DNA of 64,000 bases from Bog-473 sp963707835 (GTDB lineage Bacteria > Actinomycetota > Acidimicrobiia > Acidimicrobiales > RAAP-2), in contig CAVPRI010000002.1 of assembly GCA_963707835.1 (NCBI GenBank), positions 496,001-560,000 of the forward strand. The letters are read 5' to 3'. How positions within the stretch are numbered: position 1 is the stretch's first letter; each line of letters opens with the position of its first letter. A model generated the notes under the pieces. It was not told the DNA's origin. It did not search any database and saw nothing but the letters and a program-made list of their open reading frames with translations. The position numbers and the translations under genes are program-made. Positions 48,977 through 57,303 of the stretch are shown one piece after another.

Positions 48977-50335
48977 GTGGAGCGCCGGATCTTCGGTGTC
49001 GAGAACGAGTACGGGGTCACCTTCACCCTGCGGGGCCAGAGGCGTCTCAGCCCCGACGAGGTGGCGCGCTACTTGTTCCGACGGGTGGTCTCCTGGGGTC
49101 GCTCCTCGAATGTCTTCCTCGAGAACGGAGCCCGGCTCTATCTCGACGTCGGCAGCCACCCCGAGTACGCCACACCCGAGTGCGACCGCATCAGCGACGT
49201 GGTGGTGCACGACAAGGCGGGGGAGTGGATCCTGGCCCAACTGGTCACCGGTGCCCAGGCGCGCCTGCGCGAGGAGGGCATCCGCGGCGAGGTCTACCTC
49301 TTCAAGAACAACACGGACTCGGTCGGCAACTCCTACGGCTGCCACGAGAACTACCTAACCGAGCGCAACGACGAGTTCAATCGCTACACCGAGGTGCTCA
49401 TCCCGTTCCTGGTCTCGCGCCAGATCTACGCCGGAGCGGGCAAGGTGCTGCACACGGCTCGCGGTGCCGTCTTCTGCCTGAGCCAGCGGGCCGAGCACAT
49501 CTGGGAGGGCGTCTCCTCGGCCACCACGCGGAGCCGACCCATCATCAATACGCGAGACGAGCCCCACGCCGATGCCGAGCGCTTCCGCCGGCTGCACGTG
49601 ATCGTGGGTGACTCCAACATGAGCGAGTACGCCACCTTCCTCAAGATCGGCACCACCTCGATCCTCCTGGCCATGCTCGAGGACTCCGCCACCGTCCTAC
49701 GGGACCTCACCCTCGAGAACCCGATCCGGGCCATCCGGGAGATCAGCCACGACATCACGTGCCGGAGGCGGGTCCGGCTGGCCAACGGCCGGGAGATGCG
49801 CGCCCTCGACATCCAGATCGAGTACTTCGAACGGGCAGTGAAGTTCCGCGACCGTCGTGGGCTTACCCCCGAGGAGGACCGGGCGCTCGACATGTGGCAG
49901 CACTGCCTCAAGGGCCTCGAGGCCGATCCCACCTCCCTGTGGCGAGAATGTGACTGGGTGGCCAAGTACCGGCTGGTCGAGGAGATGCGGGCCCGCCACG
50001 ACATCCCGCTCTCCCACCCCAAGGTGGCCATGATCGATCTGATGTACCACGACGTCGACCGTCAACGGGGTCTCTTCTACAAGCTCCAGCAGCGGGACGA
50101 GGTGGAGCGGACCTGCACCGACGAGGCGATCGCCGACGCCATGATCACGCCCCCGGAGACGACCCGGGCCCGCCTCCGGGGTGCCTTCGTCAAGCGGGCC
50201 AAGGAGCGCCGCCGGGACTTCACGGTCGACTGGGTGCACCTGAAGCTGAACGACCAGGCCCAGCGCACGGTCCTCCTGAAGGACCCGTTCCGATCCCACG
50301 ACGAGCGGGTGGAGCGCCTCATCCAGTCGCTCTGA
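48977..50335 (+). CDS. pafA: Pup-protein ligase PafA
   Basis: 452 residues, homologous to Dop: ATP/Mg site GVENEYGVTF, VYLFKNNTDSVGNSYGCHENY, RPIINTRDEPHADAERFRRL and C-terminal RVERLIQSL. It joins the C-terminal Glu of Pup to substrate Lys. GTG start 20 bp after prcA; tatA/B follows by 23 bp. Confidence 0.96.
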   Translation: MERRIFGVENEYGVTFTLRGQRRLSPDEVARYLFRRVVSWGRSSNVFLENGARLYLDVGSHPEYATPECDRISDVVVHDKAGEWILAQLVTGAQARLREEGIRGEVYLFKNNTDSVGNSYGCHENYLTERNDEFNRYTEVLIPFLVSRQIYAGAGKVLHTARGAVFCLSQRAEHIWEGVSSATTRSRPIINTRDEPHADAERFRRLHVIVGDSNMSEYATFLKIGTTSILLAMLEDSATVLRDLTLENPIRAIREISHDITCRRRVRLANGREMRALDIQIEYFERAVKFRDRRGLTPEEDRALDMWQHCLKGLEADPTSLWRECDWVAKYRLVEEMRARHDIPLSHPKVAMIDLMYHDVDRQRGLFYKLQQRDEVERTCTDEAIADAMITPPETTRARLRGAFVKRAKERRRDFTVDWVHLKLNDQAQRTVLLKDPFRSHDERVERLIQSL

Positions 50336-50358
50336 CTGTCTCCTAGAGTTGCAGGCGC

Positions 50359-50799
50359 ATGTTCAACCTCGACCCGGGCAAGCTCCTGGTCATCGCCGTA
50401 GTGGCCATCATCCTGCTGGGTCCCGACCGGCTTCCCCAGGTGGCCCGGCAGGTCGGTGGCGCCTGGCGCTCGTTCAACGAATTCCGCCACCGCGTGGAGT
50501 CCCAGGTCCGTGACTCGGTGCCCGATCTGCCCCCCACCTCGGAGATCGCACGGCTCGCCCGCTCGCCGGCCGCTCTGTTGAACCACCTGTCCAACCTGTC
50601 CCCGGAGCCCACGCCTGCCCCGGGGGCCGAGACAGCGGCACCCGCAGCGGACCCAAGGACACCGATCCGGAAGGCCCAAGAAGAGGTGCCGTCCTCCCAC
50701 GCACCGGCACAGCCCACGGCGGCCCCCCTTCCGTCCACGGACGACGCCCCCAGGCTCTCCCCGGGCACCGCGGGGCCCGGTGACCCTTCCCTCAACTAA
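50359..50799 (+). CDS. Twin-arginine translocase subunit TatA/TatB
   Basis: 146 residues. Short N-terminus, membrane helix LLVIAVVAIILLGP (about residues 9-22), hinge Gly-Pro, amphipathic helix RLPQVARQVGGAWRSFNEFRH, and a Pro/Ala-rich cytosolic tail. LGPDRLP with Pro after the helix resembles TatB more than TatA. It precedes tatC in the operon. Because only one TatA-like protein is present here, another may be elsewhere. Confidence 0.85.
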   Translation: MFNLDPGKLLVIAVVAIILLGPDRLPQVARQVGGAWRSFNEFRHRVESQVRDSVPDLPPTSEIARLARSPAALLNHLSNLSPEPTPAPGAETAAPAADPRTPIRKAQEEVPSSHAPAQPTAAPLPSTDDAPRLSPGTAGPGDPSLN

Positions 50800-50811
50800 G
50801 CGCCGCCGGCC

Positions 50812-51618
50812 GTGGTAGCCCTTCCGTTCTCCGGCAGGCGAAAGCCGCGTCCGTCCCCTGACTCCATGACGCTCGGGGAGCACCTGGGCGAACTGCGCCG
50901 CCGGGTGATCATCTGCGTCATCGCCTTCGTCATCGCAGGCATCGTGGCCGTGGTCGCCTACGAACCGATCCTGCACTTCCTGCTGCGTCCCCTGTGCAAC
51001 GTTGACGCCTCGACCCTCCACCACACCAGCCAGAACGGCGCGTCGCTGCTGGTGACCTCGAACGGGACCTGCAACCTCTTTGTCACCTCACCGCTCGACG
51101 GGCTCACGCTGCGGGTCAAGATCGCGCTCTTCGGCGGCCTGGTCCTCGCCTCTCCGGTGATCCTCTTCCAGATCTGGCGCTTCGTGACGCCCGGCCTCAA
51201 GGCGTCCGAGCGCCGCTATGCCGTGCCCTTCGTGGTCAGCGCATTCGTGCTCTTCCTGGCCGGCGCGGCGACCGCCTACCTCACGCTCCCGCACGCCCTG
51301 GGGTGGCTCAAGTCGGTGGGCGGGCCGAACCTCAAGGCCATCTACGACCCGATCCCGTATCTGGGCCTGATCCTCTTGATGATGACCATCTTCGGGCTCA
51401 CCTTCGAGTTCCCGGTGGTCCTCGTCTCCTTGGAGCTGGCCGGCGTGGTGAGCCCGGCGCGCCTGCTGCACTCGTGGCGCTGGGCGGTCATCATCATCGT
51501 GGTGGTGGCCGCGGTGTTCACCCCGAGCTCGGATCCCTTCTCCATGTTCGCCCTGGCGATTCCGCTCGTGGCCTTCTACTTCATCTCCATCGGGATCGGG
51601 AAGCTGCTCGGGCGTTGA
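50812..51618 (+). CDS. tatC: Twin-arginine translocase subunit TatC
   Basis: 268 residues with six membrane helices. Family motifs: MTLGEHLGELRRRVI near the N-terminus, SPLDGLTLRVKIALFGGLVLASPVI, FVTPGLKASERRY, and LTFEFPVVLVSLELAGV. The GTG at 50812 or ATG at 50866 (MTLGEHL) may start. TatC binds the twin-arginine signal of folded exported proteins. Overlaps the helicase start. Confidence 0.95.
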   Translation: MVALPFSGRRKPRPSPDSMTLGEHLGELRRRVIICVIAFVIAGIVAVVAYEPILHFLLRPLCNVDASTLHHTSQNGASLLVTSNGTCNLFVTSPLDGLTLRVKIALFGGLVLASPVILFQIWRFVTPGLKASERRYAVPFVVSAFVLFLAGAATAYLTLPHALGWLKSVGGPNLKAIYDPIPYLGLILLMMTIFGLTFEFPVVLVSLELAGVVSPARLLHSWRWAVIIIVVVAAVFTPSSDPFSMFALAIPLVAFYFISIGIGKLLGR

Positions 51619-53735
51619 CGCCGCCCGCTTGGCCGGTCGCGGAGACCGCGGCAGGGGAGTTCGAGTCCGAGCTGCCCTTCTCTCTCGACGAATTCCAGCA
51701 GAAGGCCCTGCGTTCCCTCGATGCCGGCCACTCCGTCCTGGTCTCGGCCCCGACGGGCTCGGGCAAGACACTGGTGGCGTCCTACGCCGTCCATCGGGCA
51801 CTGGCGGCGCGCGGGAAGGCCTTCTACACGACCCCCCTCAAGGCCCTGTCGAACCAGAAGTTCGGAGAGCTGTCCGCCACCTACGGCGATCAGCACGTCG
51901 GGCTCCTCACCGGGGACACCACGCGCCGCCCCCGGGCGCCGGTCGTGGTCATGACGACCGAGGTCCTGCGCAACATGCTGCTGGCGGGTTCGGACCTCAT
52001 AGAGGGCCTGCACACCGTGGTGCTGGACGAGGTCCACTTCATCCAAGACCCCTACCGCGGCGGCGTGTGGGAGGAGGTCCTCGTACTCGCTCCGCCCGAG
52101 ATCCGATTCGTCTGCCTCTCGGCCACGGTCAACAACGCCGGTGAGCTCGGAGCCTGGTTGCGCTCGGTCCGGGGCGACACGGCCGTCATCGTCGAACGCC
52201 ACCGCCCGATCGTCCTGCGCCACCATTTCGCCGTCCACCGGCGCGACGAGGCGGAGACGTGCCTGATCCCCCTCCTGCGTGACGACGGGCGCCCGGGAGA
52301 CGAGGGCCTTCGCATCGACCAGGCCGTGCGACGAGCGACGCAGGGGGGAGGAGCGCGCTGGCACGGGAGGGGAAGGGGGCCACGGCCTCCCTTCCGTGCA
52401 CCCCGGCGCACCGAGATGGTGGAGCTGTTGCAGGACGAGGAGATGCTGCCCGCCATCGTGTTCATCTTCAGCCGCGCCGCGTGCGACGACGCGGCGCGCC
52501 AGGTCGTCAACGACGGGGTCCGACTCACCCGCCCGGCCGAGCGCGCCACGATCCGCACCATCGCCGAGCGGCACGTCGAGGCCCTCCTCGACGAGGATCT
52601 CGACGTGCTCGGCTACGACGCCTGGCTCGAGGGCCTCGAGCGTGGGGTGGCCGCCCACCACGCCGGACTGGTCCCGATCTTCAGGGAGACGGTCGAGGAG
52701 TGCTTCGCCGCCGGGCTGCTCAAGGTGGTCTTCGCCACCGAGACGCTCTCGCTCGGGATCAACATGCCCGCCCGCTCGGTCGTCATCGAGCGCTTCACCA
52801 AGTACGGGGGGGCAGGTCGGGCCACCCTGACCTCGGGCGAGTACCTCCAGCTCACCGGCCGGGCCGGCCGGCGCGGCCTCGATGCCGAGGGTCACGCCGT
52901 GGTGTCCTGGTCGAGCGAGACGGCCTTCGCCGAGGCGGCCCGTGTGGCGACCGCGCCCCCTCCCGACCTGCGTTCCGCCTTCAGGCCCACCTACAACCTG
53001 GCAGCCAACCTGGTGGTGCGATTCGACCGGCAGACCGCCAATGCGGTGCTCGAGCGTTCCTTCGCGCAGTGGCAGGCCCGCTCGCCCGACCTCCTGGCCC
53101 GCCAGCTGGACCACCGCATGGGCGTACTGAGCGACCTCGGGTACATCGACGAGTGGGCCCTGAGCGACGCCGGGCACGTGCTGGCCCGGCTCTACCACGA
53201 GTCGGACCTGCTCATCGCCGAAGCGCTCCGGAACGGCATCCTCGACGGAGCCGAACCGTCGGTCCTGGCCGGCGTGCTCTCCGCCCTCGTCTTCGAACCC
53301 CGCCGGGCGCGGCGGGTACCGGGCCATCACGGACCGCAGCGCGGCAGGCGGCGCGGCCAACCCCAGGACCGCCTGGGCGAGGCGCGCACGGCCGACCTGG
53401 CGCGCCGGGCGGCCCAGCTCGGTGTGCTGGCCGAGCAGCTGCGGGTCGTCGAGGAGGCCCACCTCGTCCCCAGGACCCGCCAACCGGCTCCCGGCCTGGC
53501 CACGGCAGTTGCCTCGTGGGCCCGGGGAGCCTCGTTCCCCACCGCGCTGGGCGTCGCGGCACGCGATGTGGGGGAGCTGGCCCCTGGCGACTTCGTGCGG
53601 ACGGTCAAGTCAATCGCCGACCTGGCCCAGCAGCTCTCGCACACCGCGGTCGATCCTGACGTGGCCGCGGCGGCCCGGGAGGCGGTGGATCAGCTCCTCC
53701 GCGGGGTCTGTGCCGGGGGCCTTCCCGGCAGCTGA
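51615..53735 (+). CDS. Ski2-like DEAD/DEAH-box RNA helicase (HelY-like)
   Basis: About 706 residues from a TTG at 51615 that overlaps the tatC stop. Motifs: Q-motif FSLDEFQQKAL, Walker A SAPTGSGKT, Ia TTPLKALSNQKF, DEVH box (LDEVHFIQDPYRGGVW), III SATVNN, IV/V AHHAGL and FATETLSLGINMPA, VI QLTGRAGRRG. A Gly/Arg-rich insertion (about residues 240-265) is unlike the core and may be a disordered linker. The C-terminal winged-helix/ratchet region is followed by a helical tail. It is shorter than mycobacterial HelY (about 900 residues). Role: RNA unwinding or remodelling. Confidence 0.87.
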   Translation: MTPPAWPVAETAAGEFESELPFSLDEFQQKALRSLDAGHSVLVSAPTGSGKTLVASYAVHRALAARGKAFYTTPLKALSNQKFGELSATYGDQHVGLLTGDTTRRPRAPVVVMTTEVLRNMLLAGSDLIEGLHTVVLDEVHFIQDPYRGGVWEEVLVLAPPEIRFVCLSATVNNAGELGAWLRSVRGDTAVIVERHRPIVLRHHFAVHRRDEAETCLIPLLRDDGRPGDEGLRIDQAVRRATQGGGARWHGRGRGPRPPFRAPRRTEMVELLQDEEMLPAIVFIFSRAACDDAARQVVNDGVRLTRPAERATIRTIAERHVEALLDEDLDVLGYDAWLEGLERGVAAHHAGLVPIFRETVEECFAAGLLKVVFATETLSLGINMPARSVVIERFTKYGGAGRATLTSGEYLQLTGRAGRRGLDAEGHAVVSWSSETAFAEAARVATAPPPDLRSAFRPTYNLAANLVVRFDRQTANAVLERSFAQWQARSPDLLARQLDHRMGVLSDLGYIDEWALSDAGHVLARLYHESDLLIAEALRNGILDGAEPSVLAGVLSALVFEPRRARRVPGHHGPQRGRRRGQPQDRLGEARTADLARRAAQLGVLAEQLRVVEEAHLVPRTRQPAPGLATAVASWARGASFPTALGVAARDVGELAPGDFVRTVKSIADLAQQLSHTAVDPDVAAAAREAVDQLLRGVCAGGLPGS

Positions 53736-53781
53736 CCCATCCGCCACCGCCGCGGCACCCGGGTTCTATGGTTGGCCGGGC

Positions 53782-55416
53782 ATGGGCCCCTACGCGGAAG
53801 AGCGCTTCACGGCCGACGAGGAGGCGATCCTCCGCCGTTACGTGACCAACCTCGACCTGCCGGTCTTCGCCCTGGTGAACCTGCCCGAAGTGGTCAAGGG
53901 AGCCCTGTTCGCGCGCTATTCGCGTTCGCCCAAGAGCCTGCGCCGGCTCTTCCTCGACGAGTTCGTCGGCGAGCTCGACATCAGCGGGGACGCCGGGGTC
54001 GACGCCACGGTCGGGCTGGCCCGGGCCGAGGACCTCTACGAGAAAGTGTTCCTCGAGTACGGCGACGATTCGGTGGCCCAGCTCGGTGGGGTCCACCTGG
54101 CCTGCGAGCAGTCCTCCAACGTCCTGTCCAAGGTGCTCGAGTGGGGCCGCCTCATGGCTTACCTCGAGCAGTCGACGCGCTACATCGAGTACAACCAACG
54201 CCTGGACAACGGGCAGTACCGCTACTACCGGCCACCCGAGATCCTGGCCTCTCCGCACGGAGCGCGCTTTGTGGGCGAGATGGACCGCGTCTTCGACACG
54301 TACGGCGCGCTGCTGCCGCGCATGCGGGCCTGGGTGGTCGAGCAGTTCCCCCAACGGGCGGGCGACAGCGACTTCGTGTACCGCCAGGCGACCCGGGCCA
54401 AGTCGCTCGACGCCCTGCGTGGACTGCTGCCGGCGGCCTCCCTGTCGAACATCGGCATGTACGGGACCGGCCAGTCGTACGAGCAACTGCTCCTGCGCAT
54501 GCGAGCCCACCCCCTTCCCGAAGCGCACCACTATGCCGACCTGATGCTGACCGAGCTGCGCAAGGTGATCCCCTCGTTCCTGCAGCGGGTCGACCGCCCC
54601 GAGCGCGGCGGGGAGTGGAGCAGTTATCTGGCCGACACGCGCGCCGCCACCGCGCGGGTGCTGTCACGCCTATGGCCCGACCTCGAAGCCTCGGGATCGG
54701 CGCCGGGTCGCGACGACCCCGAGGTGACGCTGCTCGACTTCGACCCCGACGGGGAGGAAAAGGTCCTGGTCGCGGCCTGTTTCTCGCAACTTGACTGCTC
54801 CGAGCGCGAGGCGGCCCGGCGGGTGCGCTCCCTGGGCCACGACGAGCGCGTCGCCATACTGCGCTCCTACGTCGGCGAGCGCCGGAACCGCCGACACCGT
54901 CCTGGCCGCGCCTTCGAGCGGACGGACTATCGCTTCGAGCTCGTCACCGACTACGGCGTCTTTCGCGACCTGCAGCGGCACCGCATGCTCACCATCGAAT
55001 GGCAGCGCCTCGGCATCACCCTCGGCTACGACATGCCCGGCCCGGTGGCCGATGCCGGACTCGGCACCGAGTACCACGAGGCGATCCGGAGGGCTGAGGA
55101 TCTCTACCGTTCGTTGCGCGCCGACTTTCCCGAGCAGGCCGCGTACGCGGTCGCCCTGGCCCACCGCATCCGTTACGTGATGCAGTTCAACGCGCGTGAA
55201 GCCATGCACATGCTCGAGCTGCGCTCGGGCACCCAGGGCCATCCGGCGTACCGCCGAGTGGCCCAACAGATGCACCGCGCCCTGGCCGAGGTGGCGGGCC
55301 ACCGCGCCCTGGCCGAAGCGATGTCCTTCGTCGATCACGGGTCGACCGATCTCGAGCGCCTCGAGTCGGAACGTCGGGCCGAGCATCGTCGTTCGGAAAA
55401 ATCTGCAACGCATTGA
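53782..55416 (+). CDS. Two-domain ThyX-like protein
   Basis: 544 residues. Two tandem regions resemble flavin-dependent thymidylate synthase. The first (residues about 100-260) carries WGR-x7-S-T-R-Y in place of RHR-x7-S-x-RY; the second (about 365-510) carries LQRHRMLTIEWQRL, keeping RHR but not the Ser at the seventh position. Each half therefore has one part of the ThyX motif. The C-terminal FNAREAMHMLELRSGTQGHPAYR matches the ThyX C-terminal block (NLRxxxHFLxLR-like). Possibly a true synthase assembled from two domains, or a paralogue of another function. ATG start at 53782, 46 bp after the helicase stop; co-directional. Confidence 0.75.
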   Translation: MGPYAEERFTADEEAILRRYVTNLDLPVFALVNLPEVVKGALFARYSRSPKSLRRLFLDEFVGELDISGDAGVDATVGLARAEDLYEKVFLEYGDDSVAQLGGVHLACEQSSNVLSKVLEWGRLMAYLEQSTRYIEYNQRLDNGQYRYYRPPEILASPHGARFVGEMDRVFDTYGALLPRMRAWVVEQFPQRAGDSDFVYRQATRAKSLDALRGLLPAASLSNIGMYGTGQSYEQLLLRMRAHPLPEAHHYADLMLTELRKVIPSFLQRVDRPERGGEWSSYLADTRAATARVLSRLWPDLEASGSAPGRDDPEVTLLDFDPDGEEKVLVAACFSQLDCSEREAARRVRSLGHDERVAILRSYVGERRNRRHRPGRAFERTDYRFELVTDYGVFRDLQRHRMLTIEWQRLGITLGYDMPGPVADAGLGTEYHEAIRRAEDLYRSLRADFPEQAAYAVALAHRIRYVMQFNAREAMHMLELRSGTQGHPAYRRVAQQMHRALAEVAGHRALAEAMSFVDHGSTDLERLESERRAEHRRSEKSATH

Positions 55417-55759
55417 CCAGGGCCTCCCGCAATTCTCCCTGGTGACGGTGGTCTCACGCTTCTTGACGACCCCACCCCCGAGTTGCGTAATGTACGCCGC
55501 AGTCCCGACGCCCCTGGAAGCCAGAGGAGGAGTGCCGAGGCAGCAGGGTGGGGCTTCGCTGTGAGAGGCGGCGGTTGGCCCTGGGTGTCAAGTAGAGAAC
55601 GTGCCACGAGGCCGGCCACGCCGGGCGCCGTGGTGCGGCGCCAAAGACCCCAGGGCCTGCCCGCCTTTCCTCCCGTTGCACACCGACCACCCGCCGAGTC
55701 GAAACCCTCCGAAAGTGCGATCGGTCGGCCTGTCAGACCGTCTATGCTCCCGCGGCACA
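55417..55759. other. 343-bp gene-free region before DUF4193 gene
   Basis: No ORF with coding character. TTGACG (near 55463) and TAATGT (near 55488) lie 19 bp apart and could be a weak promoter for a small RNA. Several GC-rich hairpins follow (for example CCCTGGAAGCCAGAGG). TATGCT at 55743-55748, 11 bp before the downstream ATG, may be the -10 of a short-leader promoter. Confidence 0.35.
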
Positions 55760-56275
55760 ATGGCGACTAAGAAGAAGGCGAAAGCCGCAGATCTCCCCGC
55801 GAAGAGCCGCCCCTCGGGCGATGGCGAAGCCCTCGAGGTCGAAGATCTCGACGAGGACCTCGAGGGCGACGCCGCCCTCGACGACGAGCTCGAGGACGAG
55901 GACGTGGCCCTCAGCGAGGGCGACGAGGACGACGACATCGCCGGCCTCGACGACGACGACGAGGCCGAAGAGATCCTGACCCCGTCGCCCGCCGCCGTCG
56001 TGGAGCGGACCGGGGAAGGCGACGAGGAGGAAGAGGAGGAGGAGCCCGAGGACGAGGACGTCGAGGCCAGCCTCGACGTGATCCTCAAGGAGCGCCTCGT
56101 CGTCGAGGACGAGCCCGAGGACGAGGAGGCGACGGACCAGGAGGACAAGGCCGAGGGCAACGAACGGGTCCTGCCCAAGCAGCCTGACGAGTTCGTCTGC
56201 CGCTCTTGCTTCCTCGTGAAGCATCCCAGCCAGCTGGCAGACGCGAAGAAGATGCTCTGCCGGGACTGTGTCTGA
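55760..56275 (+). CDS. DUF4193-family acidic zinc-ribbon protein
   Basis: 171 residues. Lys/Ala-rich start (MATKKKAKAADLPAKSRP), then an extremely acidic stretch of Asp/Glu from about 25 to 150 (long D and E runs), and a C-terminal zinc ribbon with two CxxC pairs (VCRSC and LCRDC, 18 residues apart). This matches DUF4193, an actinobacterial family. The acidic tract suggests binding of a basic partner such as ribosomal protein or DNA-mimic function (inference). Stop overlaps the next gene's start by about 8 bp. Confidence 0.82.
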   Translation: MATKKKAKAADLPAKSRPSGDGEALEVEDLDEDLEGDAALDDELEDEDVALSEGDEDDDIAGLDDDDEAEEILTPSPAAVVERTGEGDEEEEEEEPEDEDVEASLDVILKERLVVEDEPEDEEATDQEDKAEGNERVLPKQPDEFVCRSCFLVKHPSQLADAKKMLCRDCV

Positions 56276-56840
56276 GGAGTCGCCTCCCACGCAGCACCCG
56301 GCGGAGGGTCCGATCCGCCGCACCATCGATCTCTGCGTCTTCGCCCCGGTCGGTGTGGCCGTGAGTGTCGTCGAGGAACTTCCCGATCTGATCGCCAAGG
56401 GACGCCGGCACGTCGAGGTCCATCTCGGCAACGCGCTGGTCGTGGGACGCTTCGTCGTCGCTCGCGGCCAGGAGCAGGTCTCTGCCCGCATCGATGAGCT
56501 CTTCGCCAGCCCTGAGCACGCTCGTGGGCGGCGGGCCCCCAGGCCTCGCGCCGAGGAGGGCACCGGCGCCGCGGCGCGGACTCCCGGAGGGAGCGGGGGA
56601 GGGCCGGGCGACACGGGCCGGCCCGACGTGGACCCGGCCGCCGCGGCCGTCGTGGCGTCGGCGCTGGCCGACTACGACACGCTCAGTGCGTCACAGGTGG
56701 TGCGCCGGCTCGAGAGCCTCGGCCCCGAGGAGCTGCGGGCCGTGCAGCGCTACGAGGCGTCCACCCGGAACCGGCGAACGATCCTGCACCGAGCCGGACA
56801 GCTCCTCGAGGAGCGGCCGGCGGGGCCCTCCTACGACTAG
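56268..56840 (+). CDS. Conserved hypothetical protein
   Basis: 190 residues from a GTG overlapping the DUF4193 stop. N-terminal half has alpha/beta character (RTIDLCVFAPVGVAVSVVEELPDLIAKGRRHVEVHLGNALVVGRFVV), without a clear membrane helix. A linker rich in Gly/Arg/Pro precedes a C-terminal helical domain, DYDTLSASQVVRRLESLGPEELRAVQRYEASTRNRRTILH, reminiscent of a helix-turn-helix-like DNA- or RNA-binding unit (inference). No family recognised. Translationally coupled to the DUF4193 gene. Confidence 0.6.
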   Translation: MSEESPPTQHPAEGPIRRTIDLCVFAPVGVAVSVVEELPDLIAKGRRHVEVHLGNALVVGRFVVARGQEQVSARIDELFASPEHARGRRAPRPRAEEGTGAAARTPGGSGGGPGDTGRPDVDPAAAAVVASALADYDTLSASQVVRRLESLGPEELRAVQRYEASTRNRRTILHRAGQLLEERPAGPSYD

Positions 56841-56844
56841 CCCC

Positions 56845-57303
56845 ATGGAGCACGTCCGTGTCGCCGCGCCGGCGGATCGCCAGATCTGCACCCAGCTGCT
56901 GGCTCGTGCGCTCGTCTCGGCGGCCTCCATGCGTGGCGGTGCGGCCCTGGTCGGCGACCACACGCCGGCAGGGCTGCTGGCTCGCTGGAGCGACGACGAG
57001 GGACGCTCGGCACTGCTGGTGGGGGAGTTCGAGGGCGCCGTCGTCGGGTTGGCCGCCGTCCAGGCCGGAACGACCGTCGCCGGTCGCCGCCGCGGCTCGA
57101 TCGAGTGCTGCTACGTCGAGGCCGCGGCCCGCGGTGTCGGCGTCGGGTCCGCCCTTCTCGAGGCGGCCATCGCATGGTGCGAGCGAGAGGGCTGCACCGA
57201 CGTCGACTCGCCCGCACTCCCGGGCGACCGGACGATGAAACAGAGGCTCGAAGGCGCCGGGTTCAGCACCCGGCTGCTGACGCTCAGCCGGCGGCTGGAC
57301 TGA
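56845..57303 (+). CDS. GNAT-family N-acetyltransferase
   Basis: 152 residues with the GNAT core: VRVAAPADRQICTQLLARAL start, LVGEFEGAVVGLAAVQ, YVEAAARGVGVGSALLEAAIAWC (acetyl-CoA pyrophosphate motif ARGVGVGSALL), and final strands GFSTRLLTLSRRL. ATG start. The gene ends by running 20 bp into the convergent gene on the minus strand. Substrate unknown. Confidence 0.85.
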   Translation: MEHVRVAAPADRQICTQLLARALVSAASMRGGAALVGDHTPAGLLARWSDDEGRSALLVGEFEGAVVGLAAVQAGTTVAGRRRGSIECCYVEAAARGVGVGSALLEAAIAWCEREGCTDVDSPALPGDRTMKQRLEGAGFSTRLLTLSRRLD

